Numbered from the stretch's first letter, positions 1-10,733 are shown. The stretch: DNA of 32,271 nucleotides from Candolleomyces eurysporus (GCA_027579435.1 JANBPK010000139.1:1-32271); one strand, 5' to 3'. Notes: generated by a model not told the origin, from the letters alone. Program-made: numbers and translations.

Positions 1-1766
1 TTCAGCAGGGGAGAGCGAGGAGGGAGAGTCAGCCACAACAACAACAGCAAGGGTGGTCGACGGGCGGGGGCGAGCTCGTCGACTGCCGCTTCCACGGCCA
101 ACAACACCAGCAATCCTACCGCAAATGCCACTAGCAGCAGTCCGTTGAACCCCCTCTCTGGCATGCTTCCGCCCAACTTCGGTCTGCCCATGGATGCTGG
201 AGGAGGTGGACAGACTTTCTTGTTTAACATGGACGAGAATTTGGCGGAGGCTGCGAGTATGCATGAAGGGTTGCAGGTGTATACGGTCGGACATCTTATG
301 CCAAGGCAGTCGGTTGTCAACTCGCCTCAGTCGTACGGCTCTCCCGGTGACCTCGACCAAACGCAATCTTCGTCTCAGCAGCAGTCGATGAGCGGCGTGT
401 GGCCCATCGATGGCTCCCAGCCGCAACAACAAGAAGGCGATGGCGCTGGAGGAGGAAGTGAAGAGGATGATGAGGACGAGGTTGTTAGGCCTTCGATTAA
501 TACGACGGATGAAAATGGAGTTTTGCACGCGATGCAGCTGCGTCCTCCGCCTCCTCCTAGGAAGGCTTCATCGTCAACCGCAGCTTCGACTCCTGGAGCC
601 TCGTCGTCTTCGCAAAATGTTGGTGGTTCCTCGAACAGCTCGTTGGTCGTTGCAACCGCAGGTGGGAGTGGGTCGAAGAAGTTGAGAGTGCGGAGGAGTA
701 CGTTCGTTCCTGGGTGGGCTGTACCCCCGAGAGTGCTGCTTGTGGACGACGATGCGATTAGCAGGAAGCTGAGCAGCAAGTTCTTGCAGGTGTTTGGGTG
801 TACGACGGATGTGGCCGTTGATGGGATGAGTGCGGTGACCAAAATGAATTTGGAGAAGTATGATCTAGTGTTGATGGTGAGTCCTTCTCCCTCTCGCTCT
901 CTATCGTCGGTAACTGATGTGTGTTTGTAGGATATCGTGATGCCCAAGTTGGATGGTGTGTCGGCGACGTCGATGATTCGCAAGTTTGATACAGGCACTC
1001 CGATCATTTCGATGACGAGTAACTCCAAACCAAATGAGATTATGACCTATTACTCGTCCGGTACGTTCATTCCTCCTGATCCCAATTTTGAATACAAGCG
1101 ACTCATGGTTGGCTCATCCTGCCAGGTATGAACGACATTCTACCTAAACCGTTCTCGAAACAAGGTCTCTTCGATATGCTTGAGAAGCACCTGAATCACC
1201 TCAAGACGATCCAACAAATGTCGAGGAATATCGCGAGGGGACCGGGTATCCCACCACTCTCTGACGCCAATTTCGAGCAAGCACTTGCACAGAGTGCTCA
1301 GCAGCAGCAGCAACTCGCGCTTCCTGGCCCCTCGAATTCCATTTCACTACGAGCGTCATCGTCGTCGGCTCAGAACAATGATAACAACAGCAGCAGTAAC
1401 TCGGAAGGGCCACTCAATGCGCCATCTCCATTCAACTTCAACACCTTCTTTGGGATAGGACTTGATCAGGGTGGTTCAGACATGAACGAAGGGAGGATTA
1501 ATCCGCTTGCTGGGATGGGTTTGACGGATGAGCAGTATGGTGTTATGCTCGCGAATATGATGACGGGAGAGAATGTGTTGGGTGGGTTGACGGGCTCCCC
1601 AACAGCGAGTACCAGTAGTCCCACCTCAACTGGGGCTTCTGGGTTTATGATGGGAGGAGTTGGGATAAGTGTTGGGCTGAAGAGGGGATATGATGAGACG
1701 GGGGATTTAGACTTGGATTTGGAGGGCCCGCAGGGGAAGAAGAGCCGGTTTGAGGTTATTGAGTAG
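1..1766 (+). CDS. Skn7/Prr1-like response regulator transcription factor, 3' part (5' cut by window)
   Basis: The frame is already open at base 1, so the N-terminus lies outside the window. I place exons at 1-876, 931-1060 and 1126-1766 (548 residues visible), with introns 877-930 and 1061-1125 (GT-AG). After a low-complexity Ser/Asn/Gln/Pro-rich stretch comes a complete receiver domain: the acidic cluster DDD (codons 745-753), the phospho-acceptor Asp as the first codon of exon 2 (931-933) in DIVMPKLDG, the conserved Thr of SMTSN (1015-1017) and the Lys of LPKPF (1146-1148). The sequence SSGMNDILPKPF is typical of fungal Skn7/Prr1, nuclear output regulators of phosphorelays for oxidative, osmotic and cell-wall stress. 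These proteins normally carry an HSF-type DNA-binding domain upstream, which would lie off the left edge; that part is inference. The Q/S/N-rich tail ends in a basic PQGKKSRF motif, a possible nuclear signal. Another receiver-containing regulator is possible but less likely. Confidence 0.88.
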
Positions 1767-2191
1767 GCTGGCCTATGGAGCTGGACCTGCGCTCTCTCGT
1801 CGTGTGATTCCAGGCCTTCTATGATGACGGTCGTCCAATGTTCAAGTTTTTGCTTTCGAGTTCTCTTCTCCATCGTTCATGCATTTTGTTTGTTGTTGGA
1901 ATGGACTGACGCTCAAGTCATTTTCGGGATGTCCGATAGATACATCTCATTCTCTTGGTTTCTATGCACTCGCATTCGTACACGACACCCCGACTCTTAC
2001 TTTAATCTTTTCTACGGTCTCGAGTTCCGGAACGACCCCTTCGCTTTGTCAAGATATAATAACATGTATACTGCCGCTCTCTTCATCGATCCCTCTTATG
2101 CTTTCGGAGTGACAGACACAGCGGCGACAGTGGCTCTGATCTTGCCATCCTTTCCTCGACGGGACACGTATCAGGAGCTACAGTAAGGGTA
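1767..2191. other. Intergenic, 3' flank of the response regulator
   Basis: T/C-rich sequence following the stop codon. Open frames here have no recognisable domain and no supporting splice structure. It is best read as the 3' UTR and downstream flank of the regulator gene. Confidence 0.5.
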
Positions 2192-2287
2192 TCCTCTGTA
2201 GCTCAGTTGATAGAGCGCATCACTTTTGTGGCCCCTTGGATATGAATAAAAATAATGAGGTCAGTCGTTCGAGTCGGCTAGGGGGAA
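2192..2287 (+). tRNA. Intron-containing tRNA, probable tRNA-Lys(UUU), possibly degenerate
   Basis: A cloverleaf can be folded. The 5' acceptor strand is 2192-2198, and the D arm is GCTC/GAGC (2201-2204 with 2213-2216) around the loop AGTTGATA. The anticodon stem is 2218-2222 with 2253-2257, the anticodon TTT is at 2225-2227, the variable loop AGGTC is at 2258-2262, and the T arm AGTCG/CGGCT encloses TTCGAGT (2263-2279). A 23 nt intron (2229-2251) sits one base 3' of the anticodon, the canonical position for nuclear tRNA introns. Weak points are an A-C mismatch in the anticodon stem (2221 with 2254), a G-A mismatch at the acceptor base (2198 with 2280) and two G-U pairs. It may therefore be a drifting copy, and the isotype is uncertain. 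A short T run follows at about 2295. Confidence 0.55.
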
Positions 2288-3235
2288 ATTAATCCTTTTC
2301 TGTAGATTTTTTCGCCCATACCAGAACCGTGCCATCAACCAAATCAAGTCCGTTATCCCAGTCATGTTTTTGAAGCTTCGTCACCGTTTTATTGGCCGCT
2401 TCAAACACTTACAATCACCATTGGCGTCTTCCTTAAACTTGTGACAATTAGGAACGCTTTTCGAGTGGGTCCGGCAGTAATGAAGCGCCAGCAGGACGGA
2501 TCACAGGCGGTCCGAATTGCGTGATCGCCGGTGGCTGACTCCGAGGCTACGCGCTACACCGACTCGCCATCAGGCAATCCACTACGCACACAGATCCTCT
2601 CCTTTTGTTCTGTAGTGGGCACAGATTTGTCGAGGCGTCGTCGGTAATTGAAACTGAGTTCACTTCATCTGTACATTCATTTTCACCTTATCTTACTCCA
2701 CTTTACGTCCATTTTCTAATTTTTGAGGTCACCCGACTGAATCCATCTGCACCGGACGGATGAATGAGCTCGTCTGTACAATGTACAATCTAAGAATTGC
2801 ATTTTCAGTGCTACCTCGGTTCGTTTTTTCCCAAAAAATATCCGCATATATCCCCCTCCTGACCAATCCAAATCTAACATGTTTTGCGACTTCTTGTAAA
2901 CAGGAGCATCGGTGATTGATAGAGTCACCCTTTAAATTTGTCCGAGACTGATAGATCGAGTTCTGTTCAATAGCATGCTCTCAGGAAGTGTGTTATTGTT
3001 CTTGTCATCTGGTCAGCTGTCGTCTATGCATGCAAAATTACAGAGATCAGACCTCGCATTTCCAAAATGGAGCTCGAAGTCTTACGTGAGGCTGTATCAT
3101 GTTCTTTTGGCCCTGGGACGACATGGGAAAAGGGTATTGTAGAACTTTCATTTTCTACCTCTACAACCATCCAAAATCTCAGCTTCCTTTTCCATGACCT
3201 CCCGAGGTTCCAGCACGGATCCAGCGAGGGTCGAA
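2288..3235. other. Intergenic between tRNA and glucuronoyl esterase gene
   Basis: AT-richer sequence with no domain-bearing frame on either strand. The right end is the promoter of the CE15 gene: 3202-3240 is similar to 6263-6302 upstream of the CE15 pseudogene, so this segment belongs to the duplicated unit. Confidence 0.5.
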
Positions 3236-3243
3236 TATAAAAA
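3236..3243 (+). promoter_or_regulatory. TATA box of the CE15 gene
   Basis: TATAAAAA lies 93 bp upstream of the ATG, followed by a C/T-rich stretch typical of fungal core promoters. The paralogous promoter upstream of 6375 has only TATATG at the equivalent place. Confidence 0.55.
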
Positions 3244-3335
3244 CGCTTTACTATTGGCGATGTAAGTACCAGGAGACCCGCCTCTTAACTGAACAACACT
3301 CCCCCGCTTAAATTTCATCTTCAAGTTCCTAAACA

Positions 3336-4544
3336 ATGGTTTTCATCCTTCGCGTCTTTGCTCTTTTATTCCTATCCGCTGCCTTCTCTCTGGCCCAACA
3401 GGACCCAGCTGCAGACCGCTGCCCAGCTGTACCTCCCAAACCCATCCTCTCCAAACTCACCGATCCATTCACCTTCTTCAACAAACGCCCTGTTCGCACC
3501 AAAGCCGACTGGGAATGCCGCCGTGCTGAGATTCGCGAGTTTCTACAGCGATACCAACTCGGTCCTCTCCCCACCAAGCCCCCGACGTCTGTCACGGGTC
3601 AGCTATTGGAAAACGGTACATTCAGCGTGACGGTTACCGAAGGCGACGTCAACGTTACCTTTACCGCCCAAATCCAATTGCCCACAGTCGACGCAGTTGG
3701 TGGACCAAAGGACGGTATCCCAGCTATCATAGCAGTCGGTTTACCCACCATTCCCATCCCTCCAGACGTAGCCGTCATCACCTTCAACATGGTCGAGATA
3801 GCTCATAGCACGGGCTTACCATCTCGCGGAAAAGGCATCTTCTACGACTTGTACGGATCCGACCACCCCGCGGGTGGACTCATCGCTTGGTCATGGGGTG
3901 TCAGCCGGCTCATCGACGCTCTCGAAAAGCACCCTGAAACCGGGATCAACGCTCAACGGTTAGGCGTGGCCGGTTGTTCGAGGATGGGGAAGGGCGCTAT
4001 GGTCATTGGGGCTTTCGAACCTCGCATAAAGCTGACGATACCTCAAGAAAGCGGTGCTGGAGGGTCAGCGTGCTGGCGTATCTCGGACCACCTCCTCCAC
4101 ACTCGTGGTATCAATACGCAAACTGCTGGTCAAATTGTGAAGGAGAATGTGTGGTTTGGGCCCGCGTTCGACTCTTACACTGGTCAGATCGGGGTACTCC
4201 CTATCGATCAGCATTTGCTGGCGGCGTTGATTGCACCCCGTGCATTGTTGGTGGAAGAAAACACCGGTATTGATTGGTTGGGGCCTGAGTCAGTTTGGGG
4301 TTGCCAGAGAGCGGCGAGGACTGTTTGGAGGGCTTTGGGCGTGGCTGATCGTATGGGATTGTCCCTACCTTCGGGCCACAATCATTGCACACTTCCTGAG
4401 ACGTCCAAACCCTACGTCGAGGCGTTTATTGATAGGTTCTTGAAGGACAAGGAGAAGGTGAATACGACGGTGTTTTACACGTCTACAGAGTTCCCGGAGT
4501 ACAAGGATAAGGATTGGATTGACTGGGACGTACCTAGGTTTTGA
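3336..4544 (+). CDS. Secreted 4-O-methyl-glucuronoyl methylesterase (CE15), intact
   Basis: A 402-residue protein from a single exon. Residues 1-20 are a signal peptide (hydrophobic LRVFALLFLSAAF, likely cleavage after SLA). The rest is the CE15 alpha/beta-hydrolase catalytic domain. The nucleophile is Ser215 in GCSRMGKGA, the acid Glu238 in IPQESGAGG and the base His348 in SGHNHC. The Ser-to-Glu (23) and Ser-to-His (133) spacings equal those known for the Trichoderma reesei enzyme Cip2 (S278/E301/H411). CE15 enzymes hydrolyse ester bonds between glucuronoxylan 4-O-methyl-glucuronic acid and lignin alcohols, outside the cell, aiding separation of lignin from hemicellulose in wood decay. There is no CBM1 module, so the enzyme is catalytic-domain only. 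The ATG is the first after a TATA box and directly precedes the signal peptide. A decayed tandem copy lies 1.8 kb downstream. Confidence 0.95.
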   Translation: MVFILRVFALLFLSAAFSLAQQDPAADRCPAVPPKPILSKLTDPFTFFNKRPVRTKADWECRRAEIREFLQRYQLGPLPTKPPTSVTGQLLENGTFSVTVTEGDVNVTFTAQIQLPTVDAVGGPKDGIPAIIAVGLPTIPIPPDVAVITFNMVEIAHSTGLPSRGKGIFYDLYGSDHPAGGLIAWSWGVSRLIDALEKHPETGINAQRLGVAGCSRMGKGAMVIGAFEPRIKLTIPQESGAGGSACWRISDHLLHTRGINTQTAGQIVKENVWFGPAFDSYTGQIGVLPIDQHLLAALIAPRALLVEENTGIDWLGPESVWGCQRAARTVWRALGVADRMGLSLPSGHNHCTLPETSKPYVEAFIDRFLKDKEKVNTTVFYTSTEFPEYKDKDWIDWDVPRF

Positions 4545-6262
4545 TATGGTTATTTCTTGTGGCCGTGCGCGATACTTATTTTCTCCTTGTATGAATGCAA
4601 TTTTTCGGTGTGCAAATGAAATTCTAGTCTTGCAGTAGCGTTGCCAACCAGCGTCCATGATGAGGGCTGAGCCATCATCTCGATTCAGTGCCTCATTAGT
4701 AGAGCAGCGGCTTGACACGGTTCGATAATTCCTTATCCTTCGAATCTTACACTGACCCCGAATTCGAAGAAGAGAACCTTCGAATCAATGTGTGCAATGT
4801 TTATGAAGGGCACAGCATGAATCCCACTCCCCTCGCGCGTATCGTGTTGGATCAGAAGCCTGTGCTTCTCGAGTACGTATATAGGTCTCTGCATATAGAC
4901 GCTGTGGGTGGGTGACATAATTTNGGGGGGAGATGGACGATAGTCGAAGTGGGTGAACTGCCGAGAGTGGCGAAGCGAATCGAACCAAGTCCTGAAGTGG
5001 ATGATTGTTGGATGTCGGTCGTCGAGAAAGCACAGCTCTAGAAAGACACAAACACCCGAATTGCCGCTGAGAAGCAGCCAGACTCCATGGTCGGTACGCA
5101 GTCTGCTGTCTGCCTGTCGCTGTTGCCTAGGCATTAGGTTCGCTCTACTTGACCCAAGTCAACGACTTCAAGCAGAGATGGACAGCCACTCACAGTAATG
5201 ACCTTGTATTCTGTATACTCATTGATTCTGGGAAACAGAAGTACTGAATATTGGCAATACCGAGCCCCCAGTGCATCCGACCATGGACTGTCGAAAGGCC
5301 GCATGCCTTGTTCAAGCCCTCTCGAGCCGACAAACGGGATTGGTTTACCAATCATCATGTCAGAGAGTAAGAGGGTGATGAGTAGGTTGTGCGTAGCAGG
5401 CGCAAGTATCTATCCATGGGAGGGGCCATCGCGTTCGCGTTGCTGCTTGGACTTGAACCTTGTTCGAGTCCAAATCGGGAGCCTGGCGCTGATGGCCGCG
5501 TGAGCTTGCCATTGACCTTTGGAGCAAACACGCGTCGGGCGCCGGGCGGATCATTCTGGTGGCTGGAAAGCTCAAAAACAACTTTTGGCCAAGCTTTAGG
5601 CAGCAAAATAAGGTGTACTCTCTGTTAGGCCTTTCAGCTAGAGAGACTCTCTGCAATTTTACCTAAGATTGCATAGAGGTGCCTGATTTTGTGCAAGTAA
5701 TTATGATTACTCCCTGCCCCGGAATAAGAGAATATTTGTACTGCCATCTCGATGTTCCATGTGCCCTACTTTTGCCTGACTATTCTCGTAAGTATTTTCA
5801 TTTAACCCCTATTCTCGAGTGGAATTTGAGCCTTATGGTCCCTATTCTGAAATCCTTAAGAAGCTTTGCTTGTTCACGTCACACATGGGTGAATCCAGGG
5901 TGCGAATATGGACCATCTCGTCGAGAAGCTCGTTCTCCAACCCATGCCTGTTCAGGCTTACCGAGAAAACACCCGTAGCTCCAAATGCTCGAATGATTCT
6001 CGTAGATTTAGTCCGAGTGCAATAGATCCATGAATGTTCTCGACTATCTCAAGGTAGGTTGGCGTTCACCATCTGGTCAGGTGTTGTTCTCGAACCCAAG
6101 ATTTCGCTGGTATCAGCTTCCTAATTCTATCTAACAGCGTTCTAATCACATCCCTCTCTATTCCAGACCATCTTTTTGGCTCAGTGGGTGGGACTCCATG
6201 GGAGCTAGTTATTGTTGAACGTTTAGTTTCTCCCACTAGCACGAATCTTCCTCAAAAGTGAC
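4545..6262. other. Intergenic between the two CE15 copies
   Basis: About 1.7 kb without a recognisable gene; frames are short and lack domains or splice logic. There is one N at 4924. It contains a short hairpin at 5447-5473, listed separately. A tRNA-like fragment near 4690-4735 was considered and rejected. Confidence 0.5.
5447..5473. repeat. Short inverted repeat (12 bp arms, 3 nt loop)
   Basis: Arms TTGGACTTGAAC (5447-5458) and GTTCGAGTCCAA (5462-5473) pair with a single G-T wobble. No gene ends here, so a terminator role is not supported. It may be chance or a relic. Confidence 0.35.
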
Positions 6263-6302
6263 TACCGAGGTTCAAGCATAGATCCAGTAATGGTAGATCT
6301 AT
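6263..6302 (+). repeat. Duplicated CE15 promoter segment
   Basis: ACCGAGGTTCAAGCATAGAT and the following bases match CCGAGGTTCCAGCACGGAT at 3202-3240 in order and spacing relative to the ATG. The gene duplication therefore included at least about 110 bp of upstream DNA. The TATA-like core is eroded in this copy. Confidence 0.6.
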
Positions 6303-6374
6303 ATGCTCCCCCAACAGCTAGGATTGGAGGCGCCACGATTCAGGGTCGGAGCACCACTTTTCTGATAGCAATCA

Positions 6375-7583
6375 ATGGTCTCCATCACCCTCCAGCTATT
6401 CACTTATCTCGCCGTATCCGCTGTCGCTACATTGGGCCAGCAGGATTTGGCTGATGCCGGCCGTTGCTCTCCACTACCCGACAATGGCATCCTCTCCAAG
6501 CTTCCAGACCCTTTCACGTTGTTTGAAAAACGTCAAGTGCGCACCAAAGCCGACTGGGAGTGCCGCCGCTCTGTGATCAGCGAGCTCATCCAACGCTACC
6601 CACTCGGCCGGCTCCCCACCAAGCCCCCACGAGTGAGCTGTTGGAGAATGGTAGACTCAGCGTCACGGTCACCGAAGGTGACGGGAGCGCTACCTTTACC
6701 GTTTAGATTCGCCTGCCAGCCCCGCCGACCGCTGTGCCTGAACCCACTGAGTCGGGAGGAGAACAAAAGAGTGGTGATGATGAAGGCTTTTCCCCCACAG
6801 TCATCGCCCTCGAATTTCCTACCATCCCTGTCCCTCCAGCGTTGCTGTAATCCCCTTTCCTATTGACGCCATAGCGAACAGCCAGCTCGGTACCAGCAGG
6901 CGTGGTACCGGTCTATTCTACGACCTCTCTGGGCAAGACCACTCCGCCGGAGCCATGATCGCATGGACATGAGGCGTCTTGCAGCTCATCGACGCTCTCA
7001 AGAAAGTCTCCGCCACGAAGGTCAACACGAAACGACCCGGTATCATGGGGTGCTCGAGGTACGGCAAATGCACTATGGTCATCGGCTCCTTCGAACCTCG
7101 TATCCGACCTCCGTCCCTACAAAAGGGAGGCGCTGGAGGTGCAGCGTGTTGGCATATCTCAGACGAACTCAAGGGACAGAAAGAATATTCAGACGGCGAG
7201 TCAGATCGTGCAGGAGAACATGTGGCATGGGGTCGCTTTAAATTCGCATGCGACCCAGGTCGGTGCACTCCCTTTCGACCAGCACCTCTTGACGGCGTCG
7301 ATTGCCCAGGCTGGTGCGTCTCTGGTAGTTGAGAACGCGGGAATTGAGTGGCTGGGCCCGGAGAGTNGTGTGGGGGCGCCGAGAGGGCGGTGAAGACCGT
7401 TTAGATAGGATTAGCACAGAATGCGGCACATAATCATTGCACGCTCCCTGAAACGACCCAGCTCCATACCAGCGCGTTCATCGATGGATCTTTCAGGATG
7501 TTAATACCACCGCCTTTTCCACTGCCGGAGATTTCAAGTACAAGGATAAAGATTGGGTTGATTGGAATGTGCCAGGGTCGTAG
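6375..7583 (+). pseudogene. Tandem CE15 glucuronoyl esterase pseudogene
   Basis: This is a full-length relic of the gene at 3336-4544. It begins with a signal-peptide-like start and keeps QVRTKADWECRR, followed by RYPLGRLPTKPP. A deletion of about 10 bp near 6630 shifts the frame. In the aligned frame a TAG (6704-6706) replaces a Gln codon, a TGA (6970-6972) falls just after the conserved AWxW segment, and a TAG (7402-7404) lies near the C-terminal end. A segment of about eight codons before the catalytic His motif is missing. The nucleophile motif reads GCSRYGKC and the downstream HNHC is kept, but the catalytic Glu of QES is Lys (QKGGAGG). The end DWVDWNVPGS and stop (7581-7583) align with the intact copy. 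One N is at 7367. Several independent lesions make sequencing error an insufficient explanation. Confidence 0.92.
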
Positions 7584-7863
7584 TGCCATGGACACGGCTG
7601 CTTCGCCGCTTCTTTGTGTTTGAGTCTACTCGATTTCTCCATGTGCTTTTCGTAGATTCGAATTGGTATTGTGCTGGTATGACGATGTTTCAATACAATT
7701 TCGACATAACAGCCCGAATGGTACCACGCATCTGTCATATCGCCCGTGACGGTGATGAGGTCCCAGCTCAAGTCTGTAGTTCCAAAGGAAGGGCGTATTG
7801 ACGCCGTCTATGAAAACAAGAGGAACTCTTCATTTTAACAACTGATACATCACGAGTGTGCAT

Positions 7864-10666
7864 TCACGTAGGTCGCGGTTTCGCCGGAGCAGTTGCCTGC
7901 CCACCCCCTTCTTCCTCCTCTTCATCGTCCTCCTCACTCTCCTCATCCTCCTCATCCTCCTCATCCCCACTCTCTTCATCCTCGTCCTCGTCCTCTTCCT
8001 CGTCCTCGTCATCTTCGTCTTCGTCCTCGTCATCACTCTCCCCTTCCTCCTCTTCCTCGCTCTCACTTTCCTCTTCCTCAAGCCCAAACACGCTCCTCAA
8101 CAAATAAACCCTCCCAAATGGCCTCTCACTCCCCACAAGCGTCATCCCTGCCTCGTACCTATTTCCCTCCTTACCCACTTCCTCACATATCTTCTCATAN
8201 GCTTTCACGATCCTCTTCAACGCCTCTCTGTGGATCTGATCGTGAAGTTTCTGCAGAGTCAGGTGCGANAGNCGCGGAGAATGGAGGAGGGTNGGGGTNG
8301 AGAGCCAGGACGAGAAGGTTTGGAGAGAGGTAAGGAGNGCAGCGGGTGAGGTCNGGGGGAAGATGAGAGAGGGGCTCGTCCGTCGGTGGGTTCTTACAAG
8401 TTACGTAGACTTCTAGTAGGCCTGCTTCTTCGAGTAGATTTGTGAACTAGGTAGACGAATAAATAAGCGTTATTAGAGAAAGCGAGACTTGAAGAAAGAA
8501 CGGATCGTCGACTTACATGTTCATCAACGATTTCCCTGACTCTCTGCTCCAACACCCTCTGAATCCCCTCTTGCTTCTTCTTCGTAAACGCCACAAAGGG
8601 TTCGAGTACGCTCTACGCCGCGTTCAGAATTCCTCACCAGACAGACGCACACAGAAGGTGCTCACCTGAACATATGTCAAGCAATTAACAACATAAACCC
8701 TGGCATCCCACCTCGGCCTGAGCTTCTTCTTCTCCTCGCTCTTCATAACCGCGCTCTCGATGATCGGGTCTACAGCCAGGTCAAGGATCTTTTGGAAGGG
8801 GGGTGTCACCCCGTCGTGATCGCTAGACTTATCGACTGCGCTGTCACCACCATTGTCTTGAGTGGCGACTCCGTCATCTTCAAGTACAGACGACTGGTAC
8901 ACGTTCATAACCTCCCTCAAGACCTGCGCATGGTCGAGGATGAAGAGAGGTGGGGTGAGTGAGGGGTCGTCTGGATCCTGTTGAGGCCATGCAAGAGTCA
9001 GAGATAGTGAGGAACAAAGTAGGGGAAGATCCCACCAAGGAAATCTGAAGTAATGCCCGACTCTGCGTCTCGATCGAGGTTTCGAAGACTTGGTAAGAGA
9101 CTTGAGTTATCCTATCGTGGATTATTATATCAGCACATGAGCAGTGAGAACAGGAGTGGTGAACGCACTCTCTCAACGTTCCCGTCAAAACAGCTTCAGG
9201 TCCCACTGTTCTGCTCATCGTCACAAGATAGAACTGCAGCAGATTCGCAACTTTATACGATACGATACTGCTTTCTTGCGACCTGACAGTTTGCAGGACG
9301 CGGTTCTGCATCAACAGGTAGATCAGATACACTGAATTGAACAGAGATGAAAGAATGAACGTACCTTCAAAGGCACGCAAAGCTTCACGACAGCAAGATC
9401 CATCAACTCCTGGATCCACTCTTCCACTTCTTCACCTTCCTTCGCCTCTTCCCCTCCTTTCCTCGGTGCGAAACTCCTGACACTCCCAACCATCCTCCCA
9501 TCGCCCTTGACCCCAAACAAGCTTTCAAGAAACTCGCGCTCGGCAGCGATAGCCTGATGGACCCACGCCAGCATGTCACCTACGTATCTCAGGGGGTCGT
9601 GTGCGTGTAGCTCGATGGGACGCGGTAGACCTGAGGGGCCTCCGCGGGTTAGGGCGGTGAGGAAGGAGCTAAGAAGGGAGGTTTGGCGTGTTTGCGATAG
9701 GAGGGTTAAGGATTCGCTGTATTCGATGAGGAAGTTAGTGTCGCAGCAGAGGGGGAGAGGAGAGGAAAACGCACGTCAACAGCTCCTGCCGCTTTTTCAG
9801 CCGCAGAACAGCTTCCCTTGTTACAGGGCTCACTTCGAGTTGGAGGAAGAGCGGGTCGTCTTTACTCGTCGAACGGAATTCGTTGGAGAGATAACGCAGG
9901 ATTTTGTCGTAGCCTTGTTCGAGGTAGGTTGAGGTGGAGGACATGATGTCCAGCCCAGCCGTCGAAGGTCCATCCTCACCAGCCATGAGGACCCTACAAT
10001 CTTCGCGTATCCTTTCGGTTTTGTCCATCGCCGCGAAGAACATAGACCCAACGGGGACGTCTCGAGAGGTGATAGCCTCCACTTCATCGTCGGAGAGGGT
10101 AAATTTCGAGAGGAATAGACTTATGATTGACTTTTTATCCTCGACTTCCTGTCTACCGCCCGGTGTCAGTTGGTCATCTTGAGCCTCGTAAACGTACGAA
10201 CCTCTCGTCTCGTAGATTACCCGCACGTTCCAGGACGGCTTTGCTGGCTTCATTGGTTGATTGAAGTTGACCCTCTGCTTCTGCGCAAGCTGTGTGCATA
10301 GCTTGGATGTGGACTTGGAGTTCGGAGAGTTTCTGGTACAGGTCGCGGTATAAGTCTACGGTAGGATTGGATGAACACGAAACGCACCAGATCAACCTCC
10401 CCTAGAGCCTTCACAAAATGATGACTGCTCTCCGCCAACTTATTCTCCATATCCCTCCTCAGATTCCTCCGTGCTTTCGCGGCATATTCGCCGGGGTATG
10501 TTTCAGCGCTGTCGCTTCCGCTTGCACCGTAGAGGTCCGAGAGCGTCCCCAACGCTTCTCTCGTGGCCAGATCATCGAAATTGGTGCTAAGTACTTTGTA
10601 TAGCCGGAGAGAGATAGGGTTCTTGGTCTGGCTGGTGCCCGTTGGTGTGAGGGATGATGAAGACAT
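7864..10666 (-). CDS. COG6: Conserved oligomeric Golgi complex subunit 6
   Basis: I model nine exons in minus order: 10666-10388, 10332-10202, 10152-9775, 9716-9365, 9305-9169, 9111-9036, 8977-8666, 8612-8517 and 8446-7864. All introns are GT-AG, 49-70 nt, with consistent phase, giving about 687 residues. Recognisable COG6 segments are NPISLRLYKVL, TREALGTLSDLY, the N-terminal coiled-coil LRRDMENKLAESS, DPLRYVGDMLAWVHQAIAAE, and KLRPRWDARVYVVNCLTYVQ followed by LEPF. COG6 is a lobe-B subunit of the COG tether on Golgi membranes, acting in retrograde intra-Golgi vesicle traffic. The start is the ATG giving MSSSSLTPTG; codons upstream in frame contain no ATG. The last exon has an apparent one-base excess inside an N-rich patch (8200-8353), most likely an assembly error because coding similarity resumes at once in another frame. 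The tail is a 57-residue acidic run (7909-8079) followed by a Gly/Ala/Pro-rich end. Confidence 0.92.
7909..8079 (-). repeat. Imperfect GAG/GAC codon-repeat tract encoding an acidic tail in COG6
   Basis: On the plus strand this is an imperfect TCC/CTC/ATC trinucleotide tract. Read on the minus strand in the COG6 frame it gives 57 residues, 50 of them Asp or Glu, with a few Ser and Gly. Confidence 0.8.
8200..8353. other. Low-quality assembly patch within COG6 exon 9
   Basis: Six N bases cluster here, and the COG6 reading frame shifts by one base within the patch. On one side the frame reads EAGLLEVYVTCKNPPTDE and on the other LTLQKLHDQIHREALKRIV. Both are plausible COG6 sequence, so an indel error is the simplest reading. 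Confidence 0.7.
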
Positions 10667-10713
10667 GCGGAGGCGCACTCATCATCGTCATCATCGCGCT
10701 GGTTGTGCAGCGC

Positions 10714-10733
10714 GATAAGATAAGATTAAGATT
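10714..10733 (+). promoter_or_regulatory. GATA-rich 20 bp motif, copy 1 (COG6 side)
   Basis: GATAAGATAAGATTAAGATT, 48 bp upstream of the COG6 start codon. It has two overlapping GATAAG sites, the core bound by fungal GATA factors. It differs from copy 2 at a single base. Function is inferred. Confidence 0.4.

Noticed and set aside
4685..4740. tRNA-like or SINE-like fragment (AGTAGAGC followed by GGTTCGAT)
   Set aside because: A-box-like and B-box-like words are present, but spacing is too short, no acceptor stem pairs, and no second copy is visible.
7856..8107. Plus-strand Ser-rich open frame
   Set aside because: It is the antisense reading of the GAG/GAC tract in COG6; the minus strand has the conserved gene and consistent splicing.
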